A stretch of 64,000 bases of DNA from Candidatus Scalindua japonica (GTDB lineage: Bacteria; Planctomycetota; Brocadiia; Brocadiales; Scalinduaceae), in the NCBI RefSeq assembly GCF_002443295.1, contig NZ_BAOS01000017.1, positions 1 to 64,000 on the forward strand. The letters are read 5' to 3'. The notes beneath the pieces were generated by a model. It made no database searches. It was not told where the DNA came from and saw nothing but the letters and a program-made list of their open reading frames with translations. Positions within the stretch are counted from its first letter, which is position 1. Each line of letters begins with the position of its first letter. A program made the translations under genes and the position numbers. Positions 19,704 to 27,439 of this stretch are shown here, one piece after another.

Positions 19704-19927
19704 ATTTTATTCACCACCTTCTCAACAATATCATTTTTCACGCCTTGGAAAGGTTCAGGTTTGTAGATTGCTGACCATATCTCTATGAGTCCGATTTTTA
19801 CTGCTCTGAGTGCATACTGTACCAGATCACTATCAACACCCCTCTCTTTAAAGCACTTATCAACAAATTCCTTAATGGTTCCTAACGTTTCATACTGTGC
19901 TTCCTCTTTCGGTGTAAGTTCTTCCAT
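19700..19927 (-). CDS. Small hypothetical protein upstream of integrase remnant
   Basis: A 75-residue acidic soluble protein with no recognised family. Its stop overlaps the integrase start by four bases (ATGA), which is typical of co-translated genes on integrative elements. It may have been an excisionase-like or accessory gene of that element, but there is no motif to show this. Confidence 0.45.
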   Translation of the reverse strand: MEELTPKEEAQYETLGTIKEFVDKCFKERGVDSDLVQYALRAVKIGLIEIWSAIYKPEPFQGVKNDIVEKVVNKI

Positions 19928-19974
19928 CTCTTTAAGGCCATAACAATTGCCAACCTAGACACCATCCGTTTCCC

Positions 19975-20280
19975 CTAAATATCAACAATAATTTCCTTAA
20001 GCCTGGCTTCATCAATATCAAGACCAAACTTCATAGAGTACTGTGAGATCTCTTTTCCGTATCCTTCTGTTACCGGCCTGATATCTGAAATTGTACCAAG
20101 ACCAACTCTTAAAAGAACATGTTCAAGATCTTTCTTTAGTGGGTCTAGGAAATAGCCATTGTCTGTAAGCTGCATATTCTCAACTTTACGATCAACAGCC
20201 AGATCAACCAACATATGAGAGTGGACATGCCAGCCAGTTTCTTCTTTGTACGTAACGGGTCTACTATTAATAATGTACAA
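19975..20280 (-). pseudogene. Fragment of a rolling-circle (HUH) replication protein
   Basis: The frame shows GWHVHSHMLVD, the HxH metal-binding motif of Rep proteins. Further on, SDIRPVTEGYGKEISQYSMK resembles the region carrying the catalytic Tyr. The N-terminal part and the true C-terminus are absent (101 residues against about 300 or more in relatives). It belongs with the integrase remnant next door. Confidence 0.6.
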
Positions 20281-20324
20281 GAGACCAATTCGAACCAGAA
20301 GAATTAGAGAAGGAGAAGAACAGC

Positions 20325-20426
20325 ATGTATAAAATAGTTGGCATTATTAACGATCATTATATTGTTCAGACTTATAAAGGATTAAAAAAAGCGAAGATTT
20401 CTGGTGCTGATAAAAAAATTTATTAG
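20325..20426 (+). CDS. Tiny ORF (33 aa) with strong ribosome site
   Basis: MYKIVGIINDHYIVQTYKGL begins the frame, preceded by GAAGGAGAAG at normal distance. No family is recognised; it ends in a basic segment. It may be real or the surviving start of a broken gene, since it lies between element remnants. Confidence 0.35.
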   Translation: MYKIVGIINDHYIVQTYKGLKKAKISGADKKIY

Positions 20427-20521
20427 TAAATTATTGACTTGCACAACTTGTGGCCGCTTTAGACTGAAATCATTCTGATATTGTCTCTATAATCCATTGT
20501 TGTGACTCTTGCGGGTTGAGT

Positions 20522-20571
20522 GGGGGGATTTATCTCAGCACAAAGGGGGGAATTTATCTCAGCGCTATCGG
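20522..20571 (+). repeat. Copy 2 of the TCTCAGC repeat
   Basis: Two tandem units of G6-A-TTTATCTCAGC followed by GCTATCGG. It matches 15682-15721 in the same orientation, 4.8 kb away. The multi-repeat layout resembles IS21-type ends. Confidence 0.6.
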
Positions 20572-20640
20572 TTATAGTATTAGAAGACGATGAAACTGTC
20601 CATAATGCCTTTTTTGATAGAACATTTCTGGAGTAAAATA

Positions 20641-20760
20641 ATGAAAGTTAAATATTTTTCAGATACAGACACTGCCCTCGTTGAATTTACGAACAATGAA
20701 ATTGTTGAATAAAGTAATAGCGAAACAGACATTGAATCAGGCAGTTATGAAAATTGTAAA
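20641..20760 (+). pseudogene. DUF2283 gene remnant
   Basis: ATG at 20641 gives MKVKYFSDTDTALVEFTNN, the typical start of DUF2283 proteins (MKIKYDPETDTLYIEL). A TAA follows after 23 codons, and weakly similar sequence continues behind it. The reading frame just upstream ends four bases before the ATG, as in the usual two-gene toxin-like arrangements of this family, but is also a fragment. Confidence 0.5.
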
Positions 20761-20828
20761 AATAGCTTTTTTATAATTCTGGTCCAATTTGTCCGGGTTC
20801 AAATCATGGTACTCCAGCTCTTTCTTTT

Positions 20829-21044
20829 TCAAAGACTTACGAAAACTTTTGAGGCCTCATAACCTTTTTTACCTTTTATGATTTCAAACTCTACCTTATT
20901 GCCGGCAGAAAGTGTTTTAAAACCTTCACACTGAATCGCCGAATCATGCACAAAAACATCATCTCCTTTGCTCCGGGAAATATACCCAATTCCTTTTGTA
21001 TCGTTAAACCAGCTAACAGTTCCTTTTATCACGATGCGAGTCAT
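20829..21044 (-). CDS. Cold-shock domain protein (CspA family)
   Basis: A 71-residue single cold-shock domain: [15 protein letters not shown] contains RNP1 and DVFVHDSAI contains RNP2. Cytoplasmic RNA/DNA chaperone that melts RNA structure. RNP1 reads KGIGYI instead of KGFGFI, so two aromatic RNA-stacking residues are altered; the fold should be kept. It is preceded by a hairpin terminator that separates it from the upstream AT-hook gene. Confidence 0.88.
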   Translation of the reverse strand: MTRIVIKGTVSWFNDTKGIGYISRSKGDDVFVHDSAIQCEGFKTLSAGNKVEFEIIKGKKGYEASKVFVSL

Positions 21045-21091
21045 CCATTCTTATACAATAAGTATTTTGAAATTTATTATTTCTTTGTAGA

Positions 21092-21127
21092 AAGAAACGG
21101 GGAGGCATAACACCTCCTCCGTTTCTC
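21092..21127 (-). terminator. Strong hairpin between AT-hook and cold-shock genes
   Basis: GAAACGGGGAGG (from 21094) pairs with CCTCCTCCGTTTC with one bulge across a short loop. On the minus strand it is followed by TTTCTTT, so it likely ends transcription of the 21141-21260 gene. Confidence 0.6.
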
Positions 21128-21140
21128 AAAAAAAGCCCAA

Positions 21141-21260
21141 CTAGCCATTTTTACCTGTAGCCTTTTGCTTACCAGGTTTAGCCTGCACGGTCTTTCCCTC
21201 CGGGTTTTTTTTAGGCCGACCACGTTTCTTAGCCGTCTCTTTTCCAATATTTTTATCCAT
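21141..21260 (-). CDS. Tiny basic AT-hook-like protein (39 aa)
   Basis: The frame MDKNIGKETAKKRGRPKK contains the classic AT-hook core RGRPKK, followed by a Lys/Gly-rich tail. GGAGGG lies just upstream with two adjacent ATG codons; the second (21260) has the better spacing. AT-hooks bind the minor groove of A/T tracts. It may be a minor nucleoid protein. Too short for most gene finders, but the motif and ribosome site support it. Confidence 0.6.
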   Translation of the reverse strand: MDKNIGKETAKKRGRPKKNPEGKTVQAKPGKQKATGKNG

Positions 21261-21309
21261 CATATCCCTCCATATAAATTGTTGTAAATCCTATTACAAA
21301 ACAAAACCT

Positions 21310-21747
21310 TCATTCTTCCTCTAAATAAGCAAATCCGGCTTTTTCTATAGCTGCTACAATCTGATCAACATCAATCATATCAGTATCGGCTTCTATAACA
21401 GCACTCCCTTCTATGTGACTAACCCAGGCAGTTTTAACACCTGAACACTTCAATAGTGCTCCTTTCACTTTAGTCTCGCAATTAGCGCAAGTCATTCCGT
21501 TAATGGATATTTCATACTCCTCTAATCCTTCTAATTCTTCTGCCTCTAAGTCTTCCTTCTCAGTATTTTCTTCAGCTTGTTCATGCTCCTGAGTGGTAGC
21601 AAACTCATCATTTATTTTCAGCAATGTAAAGTCGCTGTTGCTTTGCAACGAGGAGTCTGCCTTAACAATTGCCGTGCTCATTGTGATTCCAAAAACGATA
21701 GAAATTACTAAAATGTAGCCAAAATTTAATAACTTATTCAAAAACAT
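21310..21747 (-). CDS. Secreted heavy-metal-associated (HMA) domain protein
   Basis: 145 residues. It has an N-terminal signal or anchor segment (1-30), a very acidic linker (about 50-75, rich in Glu) and a single HMA domain (about 80-145) with the metal-binding motif GMTCANC. HMA domains bind Cu(I), Zn or Hg and pass them on, normally inside the cell; an exported version with an acidic linker suggests periplasmic metal binding or sensing. AAAAGGAG precedes the ATG. No copper ATPase is nearby. It sits between two tiny basic genes on the same strand. Confidence 0.8.
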   Translation of the reverse strand: MFLNKLLNFGYILVISIVFGITMSTAIVKADSSLQSNSDFTLLKINDEFATTQEHEQAEENTEKEDLEAEELEGLEEYEISINGMTCANCETKVKGALLKCSGVKTAWVSHIEGSAVIEADTDMIDVDQIVAAIEKAGFAYLEEE

Positions 21748-21835
21748 ATTTTTTCTCCTTTTAATTCAAAATTTTATAGATAGTTAGCATAAAACAAAGC
21801 CGCTAAAAACATTATCTATTACACCGCAATACGAT

Positions 21836-21967
21836 TTATTTACATCCTTTTTGCACCAGCATGATACCAGAGTCGTATTTCTCTGGCTCTGTCACCCTTT
21901 CTTTTTTTGAATCCTTCTTTGCTATAGTTTTGTTTTTAGTACTCTTCTTTCTAAGGGTTTTTTCCAT
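21836..21967 (-). CDS. Tiny lysine-rich protein (43 aa)
   Basis: MEKTLRKKSTKNKTIAKK starts a very basic peptide that ends MLVQKGCK. GAGG lies upstream of the ATG. It resembles the AT-hook peptide at 21141-21260 in size and charge but has no AT-hook. Function unknown. Confidence 0.5.
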   Translation of the reverse strand: MEKTLRKKSTKNKTIAKKDSKKERVTEPEKYDSGIMLVQKGCK

Positions 21968-22003
21968 ATCTTGACCTCATAAATAAATTAAAATGTTGGT
22001 TTC

Positions 22004-22039
22004 GTGAAACTCCCCTCCCGTCCGGGCAGGAAGTTTCAC
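22004..22039. repeat. Inverted repeat / bidirectional hairpin
   Basis: GTGAAACT and AGTTTCAC are perfect arms around a GC-rich interior. It lies downstream of the UPF0316 gene and may act as its terminator, though no clear T run follows. Confidence 0.5.
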
Positions 22040-22193
22040 ATCTATTAATTATCACAGCTTGCTAATCTTCCTCGCATTCTTTTTGAGGAGATTATGGCTT
22101 CATTTGAATATCAATTATTTCATTAAAGAATTAATATTCAACAGAACCAATAGTTCTTCAGAAGGTGCAAACGGTCTCTCTTTCCACCTTGAA

Positions 22194-22817
22194 TTACCTT
22201 ACCGTTTCAGTTAAAGGATTTATGAATTGATACACATCTTTGTTTTCATTATATTTATGGTGTTTGTTGATTTTGTATAAAGGATTCAAAAAGTTAGTAA
22301 TTTTTCTGCTTACGCTTAATACAGGTTCAGTAATGTAAAATGCATCAGAATCAAGTATCCTTACTATTTGAACAGCATTTTTTAATTCTCTTTTCCTGCA
22401 TACAATATTCAGTTCGGTTATTGCACCACGCTCTCCTTCGCCGTCAAACGTTGTTACAGAAAATCCTCTTTTTCGAATTTCCTCCGCTATCTCTTTCCCA
22501 TCACCCAGAATAAATATTTTTAACACCAAATGACCTAACGCAATCTTTTTATCCAAAAGGATACCTACTGCATTGCCTGCAGAAAAACCAAGAGCAAAAA
22601 ATAATCCGAGAAGTGGCTTGTTTGATATTTCATTTAATACCTTTGCTATTATTACCAGCCACAGGCTGACTTCTATAAAACCCAGAAAAAAAGCCAGAAA
22701 CGTTCTACCCGATACAATAGCCAGCAACCTTATCGTTCCAACTGAGACATCAACAATCCTTGCCGCAAAAATAACAAGTCCTGTTAATAATGTTTCTATA
22801 TCAAAAATAACTTCCAT
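22194..22817 (-). CDS. UPF0316 / DUF2179-type membrane protein
   Basis: Three N-terminal membrane helices, with ARIVDVSVGTIR near residue 20, are the family hallmark. They are followed by a cytoplasmic DUF2179 domain (about 110-180). The basic C-terminal tail is longer than usual. Function of the family is not established. ATG at 22817 is preferred to a TTG eight codons upstream because it matches the family start; neither has a strong ribosome site. Confidence 0.8.
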   Translation of the reverse strand: MEVIFDIETLLTGLVIFAARIVDVSVGTIRLLAIVSGRTFLAFFLGFIEVSLWLVIIAKVLNEISNKPLLGLFFALGFSAGNAVGILLDKKIALGHLVLKIFILGDGKEIAEEIRKRGFSVTTFDGEGERGAITELNIVCRKRELKNAVQIVRILDSDAFYITEPVLSVSRKITNFLNPLYKINKHHKYNENKDVYQFINPLTETVR

Positions 22818-23570
22818 ATAATCAACGACCCCATTAATCAATCAAAAATTATTGTCAAATATGTAATTATTAGGTTTATCTACACAACATTCCATACAGA
22901 ATCAGTCTAAGTAACATTAACCTTTGTTTAAAATTGTAACCTTTCTGACTTTAACAGCCTCATAATCTTCTGTATACCGTTTACTCTGTTACAAAATCAC
23001 CACACTCCAAAACCGTATCAGTTACAAATATATATATTGTTTGATTACTAATCCTTAGTCTATACTCCATATTTTCAATGTTCTTTGCCTTCCTCACAAC
23101 GGTTAATATTTTATTTTTTGTCAACTATATTTTTTATATATAGAATCCCTAAACTACAATGTAATACCAAAAAGGAAAACAACACAAATTACAGCGCTAT
23201 ATATTGCATTAATTCTCGACTCTTTTAATTATATATTTTGGGTATAAAGAAAACTCAAAGAATTTATTTAAAAGAAGTTGGTTTTAATGATTACTTATAT
23301 CAAAAATCGTGCCAACTGGTATATCTTTATAAGGCATTGCTAAATAGATGCTTATGGAATTGATAATTTATTTTTATTGATTTCAAAGTATATTTTTGCC
23401 TAATTATACTATGTCATTATGGCGCAGAATATTTAGTTATATAGTAGTTGGTGGACATAATGGCACATGACTTCAGGGATTTTAAAAAAAGTATTATAAT
23501 TTCCGTATTTTGTGGAGCAAATAGAATGCAAATTACCATTCTTACGGTTTTTCAAAGAGAAAAGCTGGAA
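22818..23570. other. AT-rich intergenic region without a gene
   Basis: No credible coding frame. I see no recognisable RNA gene or repeat; it probably carries the promoter for the UPF0316 gene and eroded sequence before the HTH remnant. Confidence 0.5.
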
Positions 23571-23708
23571 TGGAAAAAGATAATCAGTTATTTGAAAAGG
23601 AAATAATAAGGTTTACACTGGAGAAAACAAAAGGCAACAAGTCAAAAGCTGCCAGATTACCTGGATTTGGCTTAAGAACACTCTAGAGGAAGATTCTTTG
23701 CGCGTAAA
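23571..23708 (+). pseudogene. Orphan Fis-type helix-turn-helix remnant of a sigma-54 activator
   Basis: The frame from 23571 reads FEKEIIRFTLEKTKGNKSKA, then AARLPGFGLRTL, a TAG, then RKI. This matches the C-terminal DNA-binding domain of NtrC-type regulators (family ending GISRRTLYRKI). An in-frame stop replaces the Tyr codon, and the AAA+ domain is absent upstream. It is the tail of a lost regulator. Confidence 0.65.
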
Positions 23709-24095
23709 ATTATTCTTAACCATAGTTAGTTCTATCACCAAGATCATGAAAAATAATTGATCTAATACTTTAAAGCATGATTCCTATTGGTGAGTTACCT
23801 GGAAACTCATGTGATGAGATCAGTAAAGTATTGTGTCCTAATCCAATTAAATATCTTGTAAACTCGGCTCTAAGATTTTTAAACAGTAAACCGTAGGAAT
23901 TATAAAGATCAGATAAGACGTATTGACTTGAATGAAATAATTGTATAGTAAATCGAAATGTAGTATGAAAAGAGTTAAAAATAGAGGCATGGTAATTTGT
24001 TTACCAATACCCCTTAAAAATTTTAGTTACAAAATGATCACAAATGCCAAGACTACACCACCTACCGCTTATCATAAGTCCCTGTATGACAATAT
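23709..24095. other. Non-coding AT-rich stretch
   Basis: No gene seen. It ends at the tRNA 3'-end remnant. Confidence 0.4.
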
Positions 24096-24128
24096 TGGCG
24101 ATACTGGACTCGAACCAGTGACCCCCTA
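24096..24128 (-). other. Orphan tRNA 3' end (T-arm and acceptor strand only)
   Basis: On the minus strand ACTGG-TTCGAGT-CCAGT forms a perfect T-arm followed by ATCGCCA, as in a real tRNA. The matching 5' acceptor strand (GGCGAT), D-arm and anticodon arm are not found upstream on that strand. Integrases often use tRNA 3' ends as attachment sites, so this may be an att footprint. Confidence 0.6.
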
Positions 24129-24138
24129 GCTTGTCCCT

Positions 24139-24166
24139 GCCCCAGTCAGGATTCATCTGGGCGGGC
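24139..24166. repeat. GC-rich REP-like hairpin
   Basis: GCCCCAG and CTGGGCGGGC pair around CAGGATTCAT. Located just past the end of the peroxidase gene; it may terminate that gene. Confidence 0.45.
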
Positions 24167-24203
24167 GACTGCATCATTCAGGCGAGGAGCAAGGGGTTAT
24201 GAT

Positions 24204-24707
24204 TTACTCGACATTATCCAGCAGTTGACCGATTTTTTTCCTTACTTTCTTACTGTCAGGTTTGGTCATTGACGAGAAACGGTCCACTATATTTCCGACA
24301 CGGTCAACAAGGAACTTTGTAAAGTTCCACTTAATAGTACCGGAGAACCCGGGATTTGTCTCCTTTGCTGTTAGAAACGCATAAAAGGGTGATATGTCAT
24401 CTCCTTTGACAGATACCTTGGAAAACATTGGGAAAGAAACGTCATATTTTAAGGAACAGAACTGTTTTATCTCACTGTCTGTTCCGGGTTCCTGACGTAA
24501 AAAGTTGTTTGCGGGAAAAGCAAGGATCAAAAATCCGTCATCCTTGAATTCCTGATATAATTCCTGAAGCCCTTTATATTGAGGCGTGAAGCCACATTTA
24601 CTTGCAACATTTACAATCAACAAAACCTTGTTTCTGAATTTTTCAAAGGTGACCGCATTACCATCAATATCATTCATCGTAAAATCATAAATCGATCTTT
24701 CACTCAT
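24204..24707 (-). CDS. Glutathione peroxidase-like thiol peroxidase
   Basis: The peroxidatic Cys lies in NVASKCGFTPQY. The tetrad partners are visible as Gln in LRQEPGT, Trp and Asn in KWNFTKFLVD. The usual FPCNQF reads FPANNF, losing that Cys, but the resolving-type Cys in QFCSLKYDVSFP is present, so a thioredoxin-dependent mechanism is likely. No selenocysteine. ATG at 24707 is chosen; a TTG six codons earlier is weaker. It reduces H2O2 or lipid peroxides in an otherwise anaerobic lifestyle. Confidence 0.9.
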   Translation of the reverse strand: MSERSIYDFTMNDIDGNAVTFEKFRNKVLLIVNVASKCGFTPQYKGLQELYQEFKDDGFLILAFPANNFLRQEPGTDSEIKQFCSLKYDVSFPMFSKVSVKGDDISPFYAFLTAKETNPGFSGTIKWNFTKFLVDRVGNIVDRFSSMTKPDSKKVRKKIGQLLDNVE

Positions 24708-24941
24708 TACAGGATATCCAGTCAATTTTCAGTAAAGACAAACCACAAACAGTATATTTTATCTATCTCCATTAATCAACATTAAAGCCTATGCTAAATT
24801 GAAGTAATCAGACTTAAACCATAAATTCCAGACCACAAATTTATGAAAGTTAAATATTTACTGTAGAAATAATAAACGGGTTACTATATATTTAAAACTA
24901 TCTTTATAGTCTGGAAACGAAAAATAGGAAATAGGCATTAA

Positions 24942-25406
24942 ATGAAATCGTCACTGATAATTCTTGTTTTAATTATAGGAACTCTTATCGTCATCGCTTC
25001 CTGCAAAAAACCTGAAGAAGTGAAAATTGAAAACGCAATAGTTTACACCCCCCTACAGGATGATCTGGCACGTTCTATGAAAAAAGCCTCTCTGGTAATG
25101 AGAAGATTATTTAAAGCCGTGAAAAATAATGACTGGGTTGAAATCGATATGTGGACTCAAGAACTTAAAGACGGTATCGGCTTTACTTGTATAACACAAT
25201 ATATGAGAGAGAAAAATGATATTTCATTAAGATTTATTATGTTAAGCAACCAATTTAACAGCGCTATAAATAAGTTAACGTTAGCCAGTAAAAAACATTA
25301 TTCTGAAAGAGCAAAGTTAGAATTCAACAATTTAGTCTATTCTTGCGACGCGTGTCATGATAGTTTCAATAAAGACGCTGAGGGCAAGTTGGATTTCAGC
25401 GAGTAA
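24942..25406 (+). CDS. Monohaem cytochrome c lipoprotein, class II-like
   Basis: 154 residues: a lipoprotein signal ending in IASC (about residue 21), then a helical domain, and the single haem motif CDACH near the C-terminus (about residue 136). A C-terminal CxxCH on a four-helix protein is the layout of class II cytochromes (c', c-556 type). The axial Met and redox partner cannot be read. A second protein of the same design is encoded at 57720-58244. It should face the space outside the cytoplasmic membrane (periplasm or paryphoplasm), or the anammoxosome if present. Confidence 0.8.
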   Translation: MKSSLIILVLIIGTLIVIASCKKPEEVKIENAIVYTPLQDDLARSMKKASLVMRRLFKAVKNNDWVEIDMWTQELKDGIGFTCITQYMREKNDISLRFIMLSNQFNSAINKLTLASKKHYSERAKLEFNNLVYSCDACHDSFNKDAEGKLDFSE

Positions 25407-25512
25407 AAATTGAGTCAAGTGCTGACAATAATACTAAATTTTGTTGCAAAAGGAGAAACAGGCCCCTTAATCCCCATTTTTAAGGAGGAAGCATATTTTT
25501 ACAGTAACAGAA

Positions 25513-25784
25513 ATGACAGTTGACAAACTTATGCAACGTTATGAAAAAGTTCCTTATGCCAGCTTGAGTTATCCTCAAACTCATTCTGATAGATTGAGAA
25601 TGCTGGGTCTGTTTATGGGTATGAATCAAAGGCCATGGATGAATCAATAGTCGAAGATGAAGCAACTACGTTTAAACATGAAAACGGGAACGTAGCCAGT
25701 GACGAAACCATATATAAACTATTAATGCAGGAACTGGAAAAAAACCTGCAATGGCTTCGAAAAGTAGCACTGTTGGAAGCCTAA
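25513..25784 (+). pseudogene. SAM-methyltransferase remnant
   Basis: The frame at 25513 reads TVDKLMQRYEKVPYASL, SYPQTHSDRLRMLGLFMGMN, then stops at 25648-25650. This is the characteristic N-terminus of methyltransferases that carry the MethyTransf_Reg domain (family: PYPQSHPDRLATLATLFGM). A second frame (to 25784) reads ETIYKLLMQELEKNLQWL and may be the eroded C-terminus. The SAM-binding core is deleted. Confidence 0.55.
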
Positions 25785-25807
25785 GCATTTATAATAAGGA
25801 TCTATTT

Positions 25808-26503
25808 ATGATAAACAAGAAGATAGTAGTTCAAATAGTTATTTTTATGCTGATTGTTGGTTTACAAAGTTTTTCATATTCTTCTCCAAAAGAAGTAGAA
25901 ATGTATACCCAGCAATGCAAAAACTTTTTAAACCGACATTCCATAGAGCTAAAGGATGAATCTTTTGAAAAACTGCTGGGATATATTGGTAACGCGCAGA
26001 TATGTAAAATAGAAAAAATATATAATAAGCTGACGGAAGAAGAGAAAAACAGATTAAAAAAGGTCTTAATAACCATTGAAGAGATAGAAAAAAGGTTGTC
26101 TCAGAAAAAACGGGAAAGGATTAATGAATCAATCGCGGCTATAATGCCGGCAATAGAAAATGAACTTTGGGAAAAGCTGACACAAGAGGAGTTAAAGGAA
26201 CTGGATATTCTGCTTAGAGAAAAATGGAAAGGCATGTTAAAAGCACTGGAACAGAATGATATTGAAAAAGCATTGAGCTATTTCCATCATACAGTAGGTG
26301 AAAAATACAGAAAAATTTTTAAAACTCTCAATCCCTATAGCAGAAAAAAGATAAGTAAAGACCTTGCAAATATTGAAGTTGTAGAAGTAATAACAGATAC
26401 TGCAATATATGAAATAATCAGTGGTTTAAAAGATGAAAAGACATCCTTTCAACTTGCATTTGTAAAGGATTTACATGGAGAATGGGTGATAAAATCATTT
26501 TAG
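25808..26503 (+). CDS. Secreted helical protein of unknown function
   Basis: 231 residues with an N-terminal signal peptide (MINKKIVVQIVIFMLIVG...). A long charged, helical middle follows, and a C-terminal segment ending KDLHGEWVIKSF is reminiscent of small lumazine-like or DUF4878-type folds that sense ligands. The start at 25808 follows AAGGA; an earlier ATG at 25751 lies within the methyltransferase remnant. It is followed after nine bases by the next gene. I do not recognise the family. Confidence 0.6.
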   Translation: MINKKIVVQIVIFMLIVGLQSFSYSSPKEVEMYTQQCKNFLNRHSIELKDESFEKLLGYIGNAQICKIEKIYNKLTEEEKNRLKKVLITIEEIEKRLSQKKRERINESIAAIMPAIENELWEKLTQEELKELDILLREKWKGMLKALEQNDIEKALSYFHHTVGEKYRKIFKTLNPYSRKKISKDLANIEVVEVITDTAIYEIISGLKDEKTSFQLAFVKDLHGEWVIKSF

Positions 26504-26512
26504 GAATGAAAC

Positions 26513-26998
26513 ATGGACAAAGAAGAAATTCTAACTGAAATAATATCTAGTCAATCTCTACCCGATCATGAAGCGGTTGGCGTTATGTGGGCTTCTCTCA
26601 CAAAGACTGTAGATATGACGAAAGGTGAAGGCGACCACAAACTAAATCGCCTGAGACCAGGATCACTTGTAGAAAAATTTTCTGATGTTGAGATGAGAAG
26701 ATTATTGAAAAATGTATCTGTAGACTCATTGGCTTTCTTTGACCCGCCACTGGAGACCATTCTTACCGATCCTGAAGGAACACCGGATGAAGATTCGACT
26801 ATGAGGGCGATTGGAAAGTTGAGATCATCAAGAGACTCTGACCCAAAGGACGCACTTATGAATTTAGTTAGAGTTTTAGAGAGAATATACACCCACGAGT
26901 TTAAAGACAGATCAATATCTTATGTCACAGAAATATTATCGTTAACACGCAAAGTACTTTATCTGTTTTGCATACTGGCGGTTTCGAAGTTACCATAA
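26513..26998 (+). CDS. Hypothetical protein, possibly 3'-truncated
   Basis: 161 residues starting MDKEEILTEIISSQSLPDHE, with AGGA before the ATG. Soluble, with no recognised motif. The last 20 residues (RKVLYLFCILAVSKLP) change abruptly to hydrophobic character, which suggests that a frameshift or deletion replaced the real C-terminus. The asnA remnant begins 30 bases later. Likely co-transcribed with the gene ending at 26503. Confidence 0.5.
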   Translation: MDKEEILTEIISSQSLPDHEAVGVMWASLTKTVDMTKGEGDHKLNRLRPGSLVEKFSDVEMRRLLKNVSVDSLAFFDPPLETILTDPEGTPDEDSTMRAIGKLRSSRDSDPKDALMNLVRVLERIYTHEFKDRSISYVTEILSLTRKVLYLFCILAVSKLP

Positions 26999-27027
26999 AT
27001 ATTGTATTTAGTGTATATGTGGATTAA

Positions 27028-27204
27028 ATGACGATTCCACTCAGTTTTGGCGGCGGTATAGGACAATCCAGAACCAATATGTATCTGTTCAAGAAAGCAC
27101 ACATTGGAGAGGTTAGTGTAACCGTATGGCCCGAGTTACTTAAGGATATTTGTAAAAAGAAGAATATACATGTCCTGGAGCGAGAAATGTCGAAAAAAAC
27201 ATAA
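27028..27204 (+). pseudogene. asnA: C-terminal remnant of asparagine synthetase A
   Basis: The frame reads [36 protein letters not shown], a clear match to the last part of AsnA (E. coli: [14 protein letters not shown]...HIGQVQAGVWP). Only about 55 of 330 residues remain, and the preceding sequence is unrelated. Confidence 0.75.
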
Positions 27205-27355
27205 CTTTGAAAAGTTTGTTTTAAAAGCCAGAATGACTGATTTGTTTATCCCTTTCAGGGATAATAGAGTTTTAATTATGAGATCAAATCTGGTAGAATT
27301 TTATTTAAGATTATATAGTCAATGAATGTAAGTACATGTTGAGGAAATTGAAAGT

Positions 27356-27402
27356 AGGCGGGGAAACCCGCCTGAATAGCGAAGTCGGGCAGGTTACCCG
27401 AC
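27356..27402 (+). promoter_or_regulatory. Two tandem GC-rich hairpins in the leader of the next gene
   Basis: Hairpin 1: AGGCGGG / CCCGCCT with a GAAA tetraloop (27356-27373). Hairpin 2: GTCGGG / CCCGAC with a seven-base loop (27384-27402). They lie 38 bases before the ATG at 27440. They may be a terminator pair for upstream transcription or a cis-regulatory RNA. Confidence 0.45.
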
Positions 27403-27439
27403 ATTTCTTGTCTAAGTTTATGTTTGAAAGGTTTTGATA

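Noticed and set aside
20775-20820. tRNA-like GGGTTCAAATC followed by CTCCAGCTCT
   Set aside because: The flanking bases do not form a proper T-stem and no other tRNA arms are present.
23941-24129. Open frame of 62 codons ending ...DTGLEPVTP
   Set aside because: This ending is the well-known false translation of a tRNA 3' end on the opposite strand; no ribosome site.
27356-27402. Mini-ykkC (guanidine-II) riboswitch
   Set aside because: Twin hairpins are present but lack the conserved ACGR loops.
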